From: Neomelitea salexigens DSM 19753
GTDB lineage: Bacteria; Pseudomonadota; Gammaproteobacteria; Pseudomonadales; Spongiibacteraceae
Assembly: GCF_000422345.1 (NCBI RefSeq)
Contig: NZ_AULP01000009.1
Location: 1 to 64,000, forward strand
Length of the DNA: 64,000 bases
Direction of reading: 5' to 3'
Part shown: piece after piece, positions 34,642 to 43,108 of the stretch
How the letters are laid out: each line of letters opens with the position of its first letter
Position numbering within the stretch: position 1 is the stretch's first letter
Program-made: the position numbers and the translations under genes
Notes under the pieces: generated by a model
Told to the model about the DNA's origin: nothing
What the model saw: the letters and a program-made list of their open reading frames with translations, nothing else
The model's database searches: none

Positions 34642-35615
34642 AAAACGCAATCTTGCTGCTAAGTTTGCTAATGATCACCGCCTGTAATGACAGTAGCACT
34701 GGCGGTGGCAGTGCAAACACTTCTTTCACGCCGAGCTGTGTCGCGGAGGAATGTCGCAGCAAGCAGCGTATATTGGAGATCCCCGGCGCGGAGAATGTGT
34801 TTTTTACCGACAGTGGCCGTTTATTTGTCACGGGTAACGCCAATATCTATGAAGTGGTAAAAGAGTCTGGTGAGTTTCGCGCGCTGCCTCGTTCGGTGGG
34901 TACAGCCGGTGGCAGTGGTTTTGGTGGTATGGCCCAGCGTGGCGACACGCTCTATGTCAACGTATTCGACGACGGCGGATTGTGGGCTGCGCGGCTTACC
35001 GAAACCCCTGAGTTTTCTCTTATCCATCCGCTCGGTCTGACTATGCCCAATGGCTTGGCTGCCGGGCCGAGCGGGGAGCTGTATGTTGTTAACGGGCCGG
35101 TTGAACTGGGTTTGACGCTGCCTGACCCCAAGGTGGTTAGGGTTCGATTTTCCGCCAGTGATGCCATGCAGGTTGTTGAGCAGAGCGACTGGCTCTCGCT
35201 AACAGGCTATCAACCCAATGGTATTGCGAGTGTCGGGCGCAGTTTGTTTATTACGGCAAGCCGACTACTGCCGCCAACACTCGGTGTGCTACTGCGGGTA
35301 GACATTGCCGCCGATGGCTCCGCCGGAGAGCCAGAAGAGCTTTTTCAGTTCACTAGTATTCCCGACGATTTGAGTGTCGCAGGCGATGCACTCTTACTCA
35401 GCTTGTTCAGTGAGGGCGCTATCGCACTGGTTAGTCAGGACGGCGAATTGCTTAGTCGCAGCGAGCCTCTCAGCTTTGATAGCCCCAGTCAGTTACGCCT
35501 GGGTCGCCCACCGCTTTTTGAGCCGACAGACATTCTCGTCAGTGAGAAAGGCTTACTGATTCCCAATCCCTTTCCCTACGGCAATGCGCTTTCTCTCTAC
35601 CGGCTTATTCCCTAG
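34638..35615 (+). CDS. SMP-30/gluconolactonase-like beta-propeller lipoprotein
   Basis: A 325-residue lipoprotein with signal peptide and lipobox LMITAC (Cys 16). The body is made of beta-propeller-like blades: GGMAQRGDTLYVNVFDDGGLW, MPNGLAAGPSGELYVVN, YQPNGIASVGRSLFITAS and IPDDLSVAGDALLLSLF. These resemble SMP-30/strictosidine-synthase-type propellers, which include lactonases. It starts within the regulator stop (ATGA overlap). A periplasmic or outer-membrane lactone hydrolase or binding role is an inference. Confidence 0.72.
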   Translation: MKNAILLLSLLMITACNDSSTGGGSANTSFTPSCVAEECRSKQRILEIPGAENVFFTDSGRLFVTGNANIYEVVKESGEFRALPRSVGTAGGSGFGGMAQRGDTLYVNVFDDGGLWAARLTETPEFSLIHPLGLTMPNGLAAGPSGELYVVNGPVELGLTLPDPKVVRVRFSASDAMQVVEQSDWLSLTGYQPNGIASVGRSLFITASRLLPPTLGVLLRVDIAADGSAGEPEELFQFTSIPDDLSVAGDALLLSLFSEGAIALVSQDGELLSRSEPLSFDSPSQLRLGRPPLFEPTDILVSEKGLLIPNPFPYGNALSLYRLIP

Positions 35616-35975
35616 GCGGGACTCATCCATTTTATAGCCGCATACGTACAATTGGTCGCGTTGATGCAGCTAATGCGCATCAATTGCACGTCGTGACTTA
35701 CTTGCATTTACCGGTTCGCTGGCAAATGATGTATGAGCCTTGATTCAGTAATAATGGCGAAAAATAAAAGTCGAGGTATCAGGAAAATTGGCCGCTCGGT
35801 GTGCGCCTAAGCACACTGTTAAGCAGATCAATATCACTTTGAACCGCGGCGTTTCGGCAGCGTCATTTGGCAGCCGAATCACTGCCTGAAGCAGGCGATT
35901 TAATTGCTCATCACAGAAGAATGTAAGTAATTGAAGCCTGTTGCGCAGCCGGTGGATAGCTGAAGGAGATGCTCC
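35616..35975. other. 360-base gap upstream of the DUF1295 gene
   Basis: No convincing gene. An inverted repeat TTGATGC-N9-GCATCAA lies at 35661-35683, bracketed by two CAATTG hexamers (35649 and 35681); it could be an operator. AAGGAG upstream of the ATG at 35976 is the ribosome site. No sigma54 element was seen. Confidence 0.45.
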
Positions 35976-36860
35976 ATGAAAAAGAAACTAATTGCACTGG
36001 CAGTGATCCTGGTGTCGGTGCTAATTGCCGTGGCAATCGCTCTTGCTGGCGGTGATGGTGGCCTCGAGGTTGCCGGTTTTCCGTTGATGTTGGCCTGTGC
36101 GGGGTTGGCGTTTTTAGTGCAGTGGCTGATTTTTGTTCCATCGTATATTTTCCAAACCGAGCACTACTACGACCTTACCGGCAGTCTTACCTACCTTGCT
36201 GTGATTACGCTTGCGCTGCTGGCGTCGTCGACCTCATTGGCAGAGGCCGCTCCCCGATCGATACTGCTCAGTGCAATGGTATTCATTTGGGCATTGCGCC
36301 TCGGGCCTTTCTTATTTCGCCGGGTAAAACGTGCGGGAAAAGATGGCCGCTTCGACGAAATTAAACCTATTTGGTCTCGCTTTTTGGTTACCTGGACGCT
36401 GCAGGGGCTCTGGGTGTTTGTCACTCTTGCGGCAGCCCTCGCGGCGATAACCAGCTCGCGAGCGCCTGACATCGATGTCTGGGCGATTGCTGGTGGTTTG
36501 GTGTGGCTGGCCGGCTTGTCGATAGAAGCCATCGCCGACGCGCAGAAAACCCGTTTTAACCAGCAAACAGAGAACGCCGGCAAATTCATAAATATGGGCC
36601 TGTGGCGGTGGTCGCGTCATCCCAATTACTTCGGTGAGATTGTGCTCTGGCTGGGTGTGGCGATTGTGGCTATTCCCAGTCTGCAAGGCTGGCAGTGGGT
36701 GACGATGATATCGCCGCTGTTTGTGGTGGTGCTGCTCACGCGGATTAGCGGCGTGCCGCTGCTTGAGAAACGCGCTGACGATAAGTGGGGTGGTCAAGTG
36801 GACTACGAAGAATATAAAGCCAATACGCCGGTATTGGTTATGCGCCCGCCAGCGCGATAA
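35976..36860 (+). CDS. DUF1295/steroid 5-alpha-reductase-like membrane protein
   Basis: A 294-residue protein with about seven membrane segments. The C-terminal signature GLWRWSRHPNYFGEIVLWLG (about 208-227) is the conserved NADPH-site motif of the DUF1295/5-alpha-reductase/isoprenylcysteine methyltransferase-like superfamily. Members reduce steroid or fatty C=C bonds. AAGGAG supports the start. With the thiolase, CoA ligase and oxygenase nearby, a role in steroid-like or terpenoid metabolism is plausible, but homologues also occur in other settings. Confidence 0.82.
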   Translation: MKKKLIALAVILVSVLIAVAIALAGGDGGLEVAGFPLMLACAGLAFLVQWLIFVPSYIFQTEHYYDLTGSLTYLAVITLALLASSTSLAEAAPRSILLSAMVFIWALRLGPFLFRRVKRAGKDGRFDEIKPIWSRFLVTWTLQGLWVFVTLAAALAAITSSRAPDIDVWAIAGGLVWLAGLSIEAIADAQKTRFNQQTENAGKFINMGLWRWSRHPNYFGEIVLWLGVAIVAIPSLQGWQWVTMISPLFVVVLLTRISGVPLLEKRADDKWGGQVDYEEYKANTPVLVMRPPAR

Positions 36861-36879
36861 GACTGAGGCCAGTGGATAA

Positions 36880-39141
36880 ATGATGAAGAAGCGATTGCTT
36901 GCTAGTGTATTTTGTCTGTTGAGCACAGACTTGATGGCGCGCTCACCGGTGCTCGAAGAGATCGTCATTACCGCGCAAAAACGTGAAGAAAGTCTCCAAG
37001 AGGTGCCCATATCGGTGGTGGCGATGTCGGCGGAAATGATGGCGGATGCCAATATTGGCAATATGGAAGACATCTCCAACTTCACGCCTAATCTCAGCGT
37101 TTTTAGTCATGCGCCTTTTACCAGCCTGCAGGTGCGGGGCTTGGGCTCGCCCTTTGATAAAGGCTTTGAACAATCGGCTGGCCTGTTTTTGGATGGTGTC
37201 TACCTCGGTCGCCTGGCGTTTCTTGATGCGGCCTTTCTCGATGTGGCTTCAGTGGAAATTCTGCGAGGCCCTCAGGGCACACTATTTGGTAAGAACACTA
37301 TCTCGGGTGCTATCAGTATTCGCTCTAACCAGCCCAGTCAGGAGTTGGAGTTCTCTGGTGAGCTGGTAACGGGCGAAGAAGACCTCGATAAGTACAGCGT
37401 AACCGCGAACATTCCTATTAACGATAGGCTGGCATTACGCGCCTCTGGTTTGATTAACCAGCGCGATGGCGCCGTGTACAACACCACCCTGGGTCGCGAT
37501 GAAGGCAGTGTCGATGCGCGCATTGGTCGCCTGCAGCTGCGCTGGGATATTGCCGACTGGCTGGATGTTACCTTCGCAGCGGCCGATACCAATCAGGAAT
37601 TTCGTCTCGGCAGTTTTCAGGTGCAGACCGCAACGCCCGAGCAGTTTCAGCTGATGCAGTTTTATGACCCGCGTGTTGAGCTCGACCCTTCCAATGAATT
37701 GAGCTCGCAGGACTACCCTGCTGAGACATACCAAAATGGCAATAAATACGATATCCGTTTCAACGCACAGCTGTGGGGGCATGAATTTGCCTGGATAAAT
37801 TCGCTGACTACCATCGCAGAGGAATCCAATAGCGACTTGGATTTTTCACCCATTCCCCTACTGTATTTTTTGAACGCTGAGGATTATGAACAGCTGAGCA
37901 GCGAGCTGCGCATTGTTTCTCCGCTGGGCATGTTTGACGGCAAATTTGATTACGTGGCAGGTATTTACGCCGCCACCAGCGATACCCGTATTCGCGTGAT
38001 TATCGATGCCGCGCCGAACCCTGAGGATTTGCTAACGGGGCTATCGGCAACCAGTGGACTGCTGGCGAGTCTCGACCCCATTTTGGCCTCAGTGATTGGC
38101 GGTGGTCCGGGAGAGAGGCTGTTGATTGACGGCTACCAGGAAAACCTCAGTACGGCGGCTTATGCGCAGGCAAGTTGGCATTTTTCGCCGGAGTGGACGT
38201 TAACTGGTGGTATTCGTGTATCGCGTGAAGAGAAGGACGTCGACCAACAGCTGCAAATGTTCACTGCCGGCACGGATCTCGATGGCCCCATCTTTACCCA
38301 GCTGGTAACCGCCGAGGAATATCGCCTTATCGATAAACGCGTCGATGAAGATGTTAGCCCCAAGTTGTCTCTCAGCTGGATTCCAGGTGACGATATTACG
38401 TTTTATGGCAGCGCGGCGGCGGGGTTTAAAAGTGGCGGCTACAGTGGTTCGGCGGTGCGCGCTGAAATAACCGAAGTAGAACCTGAGTCCTCGCTGACCT
38501 ATGAGCTGGGTGCGAAAGCTCGTTTTTTCGGTGGTGCAGCCTCACTTAACTTCGCCACGTTTTACACGGAATTTGAAGACCTTCAACTTACTATTTTTGA
38601 AGGCAATGTTAGTCGTATCTCCAATGCAGCGGGGGCGATCTCCAAAGGTGCAGAGTTGGAGTCGGCCTTCGTGACGCCCTGGGGCATTTCAGGCAACCTC
38701 GCTGTTGCCTATCTTGATGCCAGTTTTACCGACTATGAAAATGGCCCCTGTCCCGCTGGTGAAGACACGCCCTGTGATCTAACCGGTCGACCGCTGGCGA
38801 ATGCGCCGTTGTGGAAAGCAAACTTCAGTGTGAATTATTTTCATGACCTCGGTGAATGGCCGGTGAACGTACTGTTTGGTGTCGACGTGCTATATGAAGA
38901 CGACAAGTACCTGCAGGCCGACCAGGATCCGATAGATTTTCAAAGCGAGTTTGGCACCTATAATCTGCGCCTGCGTGTCGCCGATGACGACGAGCAGTGG
39001 TCATTGCAGGCATTTTTGCGCAATGCCGGTGACAAACATGCGCTGGAAGGCAGCGGTGATATTCCAACACTTAGTGGCGCGCATTTTGGAAAGGCGATCG
39101 CGCCGCGTCAGCTAGATGTCAGCCTGAAATACCGGCTTTAA
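36880..39141 (+). CDS. TonB-dependent outer-membrane receptor
   Basis: A 753-residue receptor with a short signal peptide ending near MARS, TonB box LEEIVITAQ (about 25-33), a plug domain (VPISVVAMSAEMM ... VEILRGPQGTLFGKNTISGAIS) and a beta-barrel closing in a C-terminal aromatic/hydrophobic strand (LDVSLKYRL). This subfamily (EEIVVTAQKREE start) is expanded in marine gammaproteobacteria that use hydrophobic organics; its substrates are mostly unassigned. It follows the DUF1295 gene by 19 bases. Two in-frame ATGs (36880, 36883) are possible. Confidence 0.9.
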   Translation: MMKKRLLASVFCLLSTDLMARSPVLEEIVITAQKREESLQEVPISVVAMSAEMMADANIGNMEDISNFTPNLSVFSHAPFTSLQVRGLGSPFDKGFEQSAGLFLDGVYLGRLAFLDAAFLDVASVEILRGPQGTLFGKNTISGAISIRSNQPSQELEFSGELVTGEEDLDKYSVTANIPINDRLALRASGLINQRDGAVYNTTLGRDEGSVDARIGRLQLRWDIADWLDVTFAAADTNQEFRLGSFQVQTATPEQFQLMQFYDPRVELDPSNELSSQDYPAETYQNGNKYDIRFNAQLWGHEFAWINSLTTIAEESNSDLDFSPIPLLYFLNAEDYEQLSSELRIVSPLGMFDGKFDYVAGIYAATSDTRIRVIIDAAPNPEDLLTGLSATSGLLASLDPILASVIGGGPGERLLIDGYQENLSTAAYAQASWHFSPEWTLTGGIRVSREEKDVDQQLQMFTAGTDLDGPIFTQLVTAEEYRLIDKRVDEDVSPKLSLSWIPGDDITFYGSAAAGFKSGGYSGSAVRAEITEVEPESSLTYELGAKARFFGGAASLNFATFYTEFEDLQLTIFEGNVSRISNAAGAISKGAELESAFVTPWGISGNLAVAYLDASFTDYENGPCPAGEDTPCDLTGRPLANAPLWKANFSVNYFHDLGEWPVNVLFGVDVLYEDDKYLQADQDPIDFQSEFGTYNLRLRVADDDEQWSLQAFLRNAGDKHALEGSGDIPTLSGAHFGKAIAPRQLDVSLKYRL

Positions 39142-39145
39142 TAAC

Positions 39146-39164
39146 GGCGCCGCGGGGCGGCGCC
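39146..39164 (+). terminator. GC-rich hairpin after the receptor gene
   Basis: GGCGCCGC-GGG-GCGGCGCC, a perfect 8-bp stem 4 bases after the receptor stop. It has no T-run. It separates the receptor from the convergent 29-residue gene. Confidence 0.5.
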
Positions 39165-39175
39165 GAATGGCTGAG

Positions 39176-39265
39176 TTAATCGCTGTTTCTGCGTTTTTCG
39201 CGCTTCTCGCGGCGTTTATCCTTCAGCGATTTTTGGGCGGTTTTTTTCGGCTTTTCTTTGGCCAT
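39176..39265 (-). CDS. 29-residue highly basic small protein
   Basis: A complete frame begins MAKEKPKKTAQKSLKDKR and continues with REKREKRRNSD before the stop. About half the residues are Lys or Arg. GGAGAG lies 5 bases before the ATG, a strong ribosome site, and the frame is isolated rather than a shadow of another gene. Similar short Lys/Arg-rich proteins are, to my memory, annotated as hypotheticals in gammaproteobacteria. Binding to nucleic acid or ribosome is a reasonable guess, nothing more. Confidence 0.62.
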   Translation of the reverse strand: MAKEKPKKTAQKSLKDKRREKREKRRNSD

Positions 39266-39391
39266 GTTTACTCTCCCACGATCCAGCGCCATGCTGCGCC
39301 GCGTTGCGAGCGCTGCTGATCGCATTCATGTATGAATAAATAAGCGTGCGGCGCGATGAAAGCTCCATAGCGGGTTTCCCTCCACAGATGA

Positions 39392-39787
39392 TTAGCGATA
39401 GAAGTGCAGCAGTCGGAACGTTACCGGGCGGCGAGCCATCTTGATGGACAGCTCCGCGCCGAGTGGCTGTTGATAAACGGCCCTGCCCAGCGGCGAAAGC
39501 ACAGAAAGGTGGTAGTGCCTGAGCGTCACGTCTTTTGGTAACACCAATTTGACGCACAGTAATTCGCTAAATTCGCCGCATTCAAGTAGAACGTGATCAC
39601 CCAGTCGCACCCGGTCATCTCCCGCAGGTGCCTGCTCGAGCCTGCACAATATTGCCAGTAACTCAGCGGGCTGGCTGAAAATTGGCGTGTCGGACAGAAG
39701 CCCGGATAAGCGTCGTGCAGGGAACAGCGATTCACGTTTGTCGGCGATGTTGCGCTTGATAGTTTGGGTAGTCTCGCGAGAAGACAT
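39392..39787 (-). CDS. GreA/GreB C-terminal-domain protein (Rnk-like)
   Basis: A 131-residue protein whose second half (DRVRLGDHVLLECGEFSELLCVKLVLP, then LSVLSPLGRAVYQQPLGAELSI) matches the FKBP-like C-terminal domain of GreA/GreB/Rnk. The N-terminal part is short and helical, like Rnk, not a long Gre coiled coil. Such proteins bind RNA polymerase. GGAGGG 5 bases before the ATG supports the start. The 130 bases between it and the small basic gene hold nothing recognised. Divergent from the heme operon. Confidence 0.75.
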   Translation of the reverse strand: MSSRETTQTIKRNIADKRESLFPARRLSGLLSDTPIFSQPAELLAILCRLEQAPAGDDRVRLGDHVLLECGEFSELLCVKLVLPKDVTLRHYHLSVLSPLGRAVYQQPLGAELSIKMARRPVTFRLLHFYR

Positions 39788-39994
39788 GTCGACCCTCCAG
39801 TAGTGAAAACAAGGTGTTTGCCTTCATGCCGGAGAGCGAACTAACTCCCCGGCTTAGGAGAGAAATTTGAGTGGTGTTGTGCAGGTCTTGAGCTTGCGTT
39901 TCATGGTTGCCGGGAAGTCGATGAGTGAGCTGACAGCATAGCCTGGCCAAAATAAAAGGCAAGGGCTTGACTGAGAGTTGACGACATCTAAAAA

Positions 39995-40013
39995 TTAAAT
40001 GATAATAGTTCGC
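39995..40013. promoter_or_regulatory. Fur-box-like site upstream of the heme operon
   Basis: Within AAATGATAATAGTTCGC the core AATGATAAT is intact; about 12 of 19 positions match the classical Fur consensus. It lies about 25-40 bases before hemP, where a repressor site would be expected for iron-regulated heme uptake genes. Confidence 0.65.
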
Positions 40014-40035
40014 ATTACCGTTTGGAGAGTTTGAT

Positions 40036-40200
40036 GTGGAACCGGATCGCCGCTCAAGCCAGCGCTATGTCACGATTCGTGACAACGTTGTGCAGAGTTC
40101 GCAGTTGCTTTGCAAGGAAGGCCCGTTGCGTATTTTGCACGCCGGCGAGCAATATCAACTGCGAATTACTCGTCAGGGAAAATTGATTTTAACCAAGTAA
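40036..40200 (+). CDS. hemP: Hemin uptake protein HemP
   Basis: A 54-residue protein starting with GTG, preceded by GGAGAG 6 bases upstream. Its C-terminus, EQYQLRITRQGKLILTK, is the HemP hallmark (YxLRxTRxGKLILTK). HemP is a small cytoplasmic protein encoded at the head of heme-uptake operons and needed for full receptor expression in some species. The ATG at 40034 is out of frame, so automated callers may miss this gene. The heme receptor follows after 62 bases with GGAG before its ATG. Confidence 0.87.
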   Translation: MEPDRRSSQRYVTIRDNVVQSSQLLCKEGPLRILHAGEQYQLRITRQGKLILTK

Positions 40201-40262
40201 TTTCATCTCAAAATTAGGCCAGCCAGCACGTCGCCAGCAACGCCATCGTATTTGGAGCAACT

Positions 40263-42392
40263 ATGCGAATTGCGCGACTGGGGCTGCTGGCAGGCAGTCT
40301 TACTATTCTTCCTGTGCTCGCCGATAGTCAAGGTGAGCCCGCCGATACGGCACTGCTTAGCACCGATAAATTAACCGTGTACGCGACCCGCTCAGCGCGC
40401 GACAGCCATCGCTTGCCACTGATGAGCAACGTTGTTGATGCGCGGTCGGCTGAGCATGCCTCTGCCTCACGAGTGGCCGATATTTTCGATAGCCTGGCGT
40501 CGGTAGAGGTTGCGGGCAGTGCGCGCCGCAATGGTCAAACACTGGTGATGCGCGGTTACGACAGCGACGGCGTGCTGGTGTTGCTCGACGGTGTTCGCCA
40601 GCGTTTTGAGTCCGGGCATGATGGTGCCTTCTTTGTCGACCCCGCGCTGTTGCGGCGGGTGGAGGTGATACGCGGAGCGAGTTCCATGCTCTATGGCTCC
40701 GGCGGGCTCGGCGGTGTGGTGGCGATGGAAACGGTCGACGCGGCGGATTTGCTGGCGCCGGGCGAGCAGGTCGGCGGTCAGCTGGCGGCGGGTTATCAGT
40801 CTGTCGACAATGAACGCAGCCAGACCGCCAGTGTATTTGGTCGCACCGCCGCCATGGATGGCTTGCTGTCAGTGAGTCGACGCGAGTCGGGTGACATCGA
40901 TCTTTCTGACGGCAGCACACTGCCGGCCGATGATGAGGTGCTCAGCGGCTTGTTCAAGCTGGGCATAACACTGGCAGATTTTCACAGCTTGAAACTCAGT
41001 GCCCAGCACTATCGCGGCGACGCCGAAGAGCCTAACAATCCCCAGCTGGGAGTTGGCGACGATCACAGTGAGGAGCTGGTGGATAAGCGCATTGACTCGA
41101 CCTTGTGGCGCCTCGGTTATCGCTATGAGAACCCAGACCACGAGGGCGTTAATCTCGACGCTCAGATCTATCGCGTAGACACGGACCTGGAAGAAACACT
41201 GACCGTCGCCACCGGCATGGGTGCGCAGGGTGACGAGCGTCGACGTCAATTGATCACCGATGGTGTGAAGTTGGAAAACAAACAGCTGTGGCAGTCGGGT
41301 GACAGCGTCACGGTGTATGGCATTGAGGCCTACCGAGAGGAGCAGCGCGGGTCAGATTCTGCAAACGGTGAAGCCAACGGTATCCCCGACGCCAAGGCGG
41401 ACTTTGCCGCCGTGTACGCCCAGCAAGAGTGGCAGTGGCAGAATGCGGCGGGGCAGTGGTTGCTGCTCGCCGGTGCTCGCTACGACCGCTACCGCTCCAA
41501 ACGTCAGGGCGAGGGGGCCGTATCGGGTGGCGCGGGCTGGCCGTTGCCATTTCCTCTGCCAGGCAGTGCGAGTGATCCGGATCCGGCGAGCTCAATTGAT
41601 GCGTCCAAGTGGTCGCCAAGGTTTGGTATCAGTCTCGCGCCAAAGGACTGGCTGCTGCTGTTTGCCAATTATACCGGAGCATTTCGCGCGCCGACGATGA
41701 CCGAAATTTATGCGACGGGAAATCACTTCTGCTTAAACATTCCCGGAGCGGGCGGTTGTAACCGCTTTGTGCCTAACCCAGACCTAAAGCCGGAAACCAA
41801 TTTGACCGCAGAGCTGGGGATGGGCTTGAGCTTTCAAAATGTATGGCGAGCGGGGGATGCCCTGAATGTTAAAGCGGCTTACTTCAATGTTGATGCCGAA
41901 GACTACATCGACCTGGAGGTGAACTTCGTTCCGCCGTTTTCCGGTCAGCCCTGTTGCGGCACAACACAATCTCGCAATATTTCTGATGCGGTTATTCGGG
42001 GTTGGGATGCCACTGCCGACTACCGACTTGGGCCCTGGCAACTGGGTTTGAGTGTGGCATATAGCACGGGTAAGAACAGCCGAACCGACGAGTATCTGGT
42101 TAGCAATCAGCCGCGTACCGCCGCGATCAGTCTGGCCTACGAGGTCGCTGCGATTAACACCGAGATCGGTTTGCGTAGTCGCTTTGCGGACTCCACCAGC
42201 AAGGTGCCGCAGGACGAGCTGCGGCGGGATAGCTACCAGGTTCACGATGTTTATGCTCGCTGGTCACCGGTGGATTCGCTGACGGTTGATTTCGGCGTTA
42301 ACAACCTTACCGAAGAGACCTATCAACGGCCTGTTGCACTCACTGCCGCGCCGGAGCGTAACCTAACGGCGAGAGTGAGTTATCAATGGTAG
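40263..42392 (+). CDS. hmuR: TonB-dependent heme/hemoglobin receptor
   Basis: A 709-residue outer-membrane receptor with a signal peptide (LAGSLTILPVLA), TonB box DKLTVYATR, plug domain (VLVLLDGVRQRFESGHDG, VEVIRGASSMLYGSGGLGGVV) and a 22-strand-type barrel ending in VSYQW. The heme-receptor signatures FRAP (474-477, in GAFRAPTMTEIYATG) and an NPNL-like NPDL (about 505) are both present. Two Cys pairs occur in extracellular loops (HFCLNIPGAGGC, QPCCG). Its end overlaps tonB. Confidence 0.92.
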   Translation: MRIARLGLLAGSLTILPVLADSQGEPADTALLSTDKLTVYATRSARDSHRLPLMSNVVDARSAEHASASRVADIFDSLASVEVAGSARRNGQTLVMRGYDSDGVLVLLDGVRQRFESGHDGAFFVDPALLRRVEVIRGASSMLYGSGGLGGVVAMETVDAADLLAPGEQVGGQLAAGYQSVDNERSQTASVFGRTAAMDGLLSVSRRESGDIDLSDGSTLPADDEVLSGLFKLGITLADFHSLKLSAQHYRGDAEEPNNPQLGVGDDHSEELVDKRIDSTLWRLGYRYENPDHEGVNLDAQIYRVDTDLEETLTVATGMGAQGDERRRQLITDGVKLENKQLWQSGDSVTVYGIEAYREEQRGSDSANGEANGIPDAKADFAAVYAQQEWQWQNAAGQWLLLAGARYDRYRSKRQGEGAVSGGAGWPLPFPLPGSASDPDPASSIDASKWSPRFGISLAPKDWLLLFANYTGAFRAPTMTEIYATGNHFCLNIPGAGGCNRFVPNPDLKPETNLTAELGMGLSFQNVWRAGDALNVKAAYFNVDAEDYIDLEVNFVPPFSGQPCCGTTQSRNISDAVIRGWDATADYRLGPWQLGLSVAYSTGKNSRTDEYLVSNQPRTAAISLAYEVAAINTEIGLRSRFADSTSKVPQDELRRDSYQVHDVYARWSPVDSLTVDFGVNNLTEETYQRPVALTAAPERNLTARVSYQW

Positions 42393-43096
42393 TGTCGTCG
42401 GGCACCTACCCAGCGCGGGTGTGCCAGGGGCTAAGTGCCGCTGGCGCACTTGCGGCGTTGTGGCTGCTGCAAGTACTTGCGCCGGCGTTGCTACCCGACA
42501 CGGCGCCGGTTTCCGTCGCTGTTCCCGTGGGTGTAAATCTGGTGTCACCGTCATTTCAGCCGGAATCAGAAAACACGGCGGATAACGCAACAGCAAACGA
42601 GCCACCATCGCAGGCGTCGCCGCCGGTTCAACAAGCGCTCGCTGTACCCCCGCGAGAAAAATCGTCTGCACAGCCGGCCCGCCATCGATCGCCACCGGCA
42701 CCGCGGCGCACCCGACGTGAGCCCCAACAAACTCAGCAGCGCGAACCAATATCACAAGCCTCACCGCAGGAAAGCGAGGTAGCCGATGCCGTTGCCGCGC
42801 AACAGCAAACCCAAAATCAGGCATCGACGCCGACCGCGTTGGCCGAGGCCGAGGTAGTTGAGCGACGAGCGCCGCGCTATCCGCGCCGCGCCGTTGAGCT
42901 GGGTATGCAGGGCATGGTGGTTCTGCATGTGTTGATCGACAGTGGTGGTGCGCTGCGCTATGTGAAGGTAGCCGAGTCCTCTGGCTTTGGTTTGCTGGAT
43001 AAGGCCGCGCTTGCCGCGGTATCTCGGTGGCGCTTTGCCCCAGGCCCCATGCAGGGACAGTGGATGCGAGTACCCATCGAATTTTTACTCAATTGA
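42386..43096 (+). CDS. tonB: TonB-like energy transducer of the heme operon
   Basis: A 236-residue protein with an N-terminal membrane anchor (about 14-35), a long Pro/Gln/Ala-rich periplasmic spacer and a C-terminal TonB domain: RRAPRYPRRAVELGMQGMVVL, then IDSGGALRYVKVAESSGFGLLDKAALAAVSRWRF. It spans the periplasm and energises the heme receptor using ExbB/ExbD encoded downstream. The start overlaps the receptor stop (ATGGTAG). The spacer is Gln-rich rather than the Lys-Pro/Glu-Pro type of E. coli TonB. Confidence 0.9.
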   Translation: MVVSSGTYPARVCQGLSAAGALAALWLLQVLAPALLPDTAPVSVAVPVGVNLVSPSFQPESENTADNATANEPPSQASPPVQQALAVPPREKSSAQPARHRSPPAPRRTRREPQQTQQREPISQASPQESEVADAVAAQQQTQNQASTPTALAEAEVVERRAPRYPRRAVELGMQGMVVLHVLIDSGGALRYVKVAESSGFGLLDKAALAAVSRWRFAPGPMQGQWMRVPIEFLLN

Positions 43097-43108
43097 TATG
43101 GAGGGTGT

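Noticed and set aside
40357-40920. 187-codon open frame on the minus strand
   Set aside because: Antisense to the heme receptor, Arg/Pro/His-rich and without any motif.
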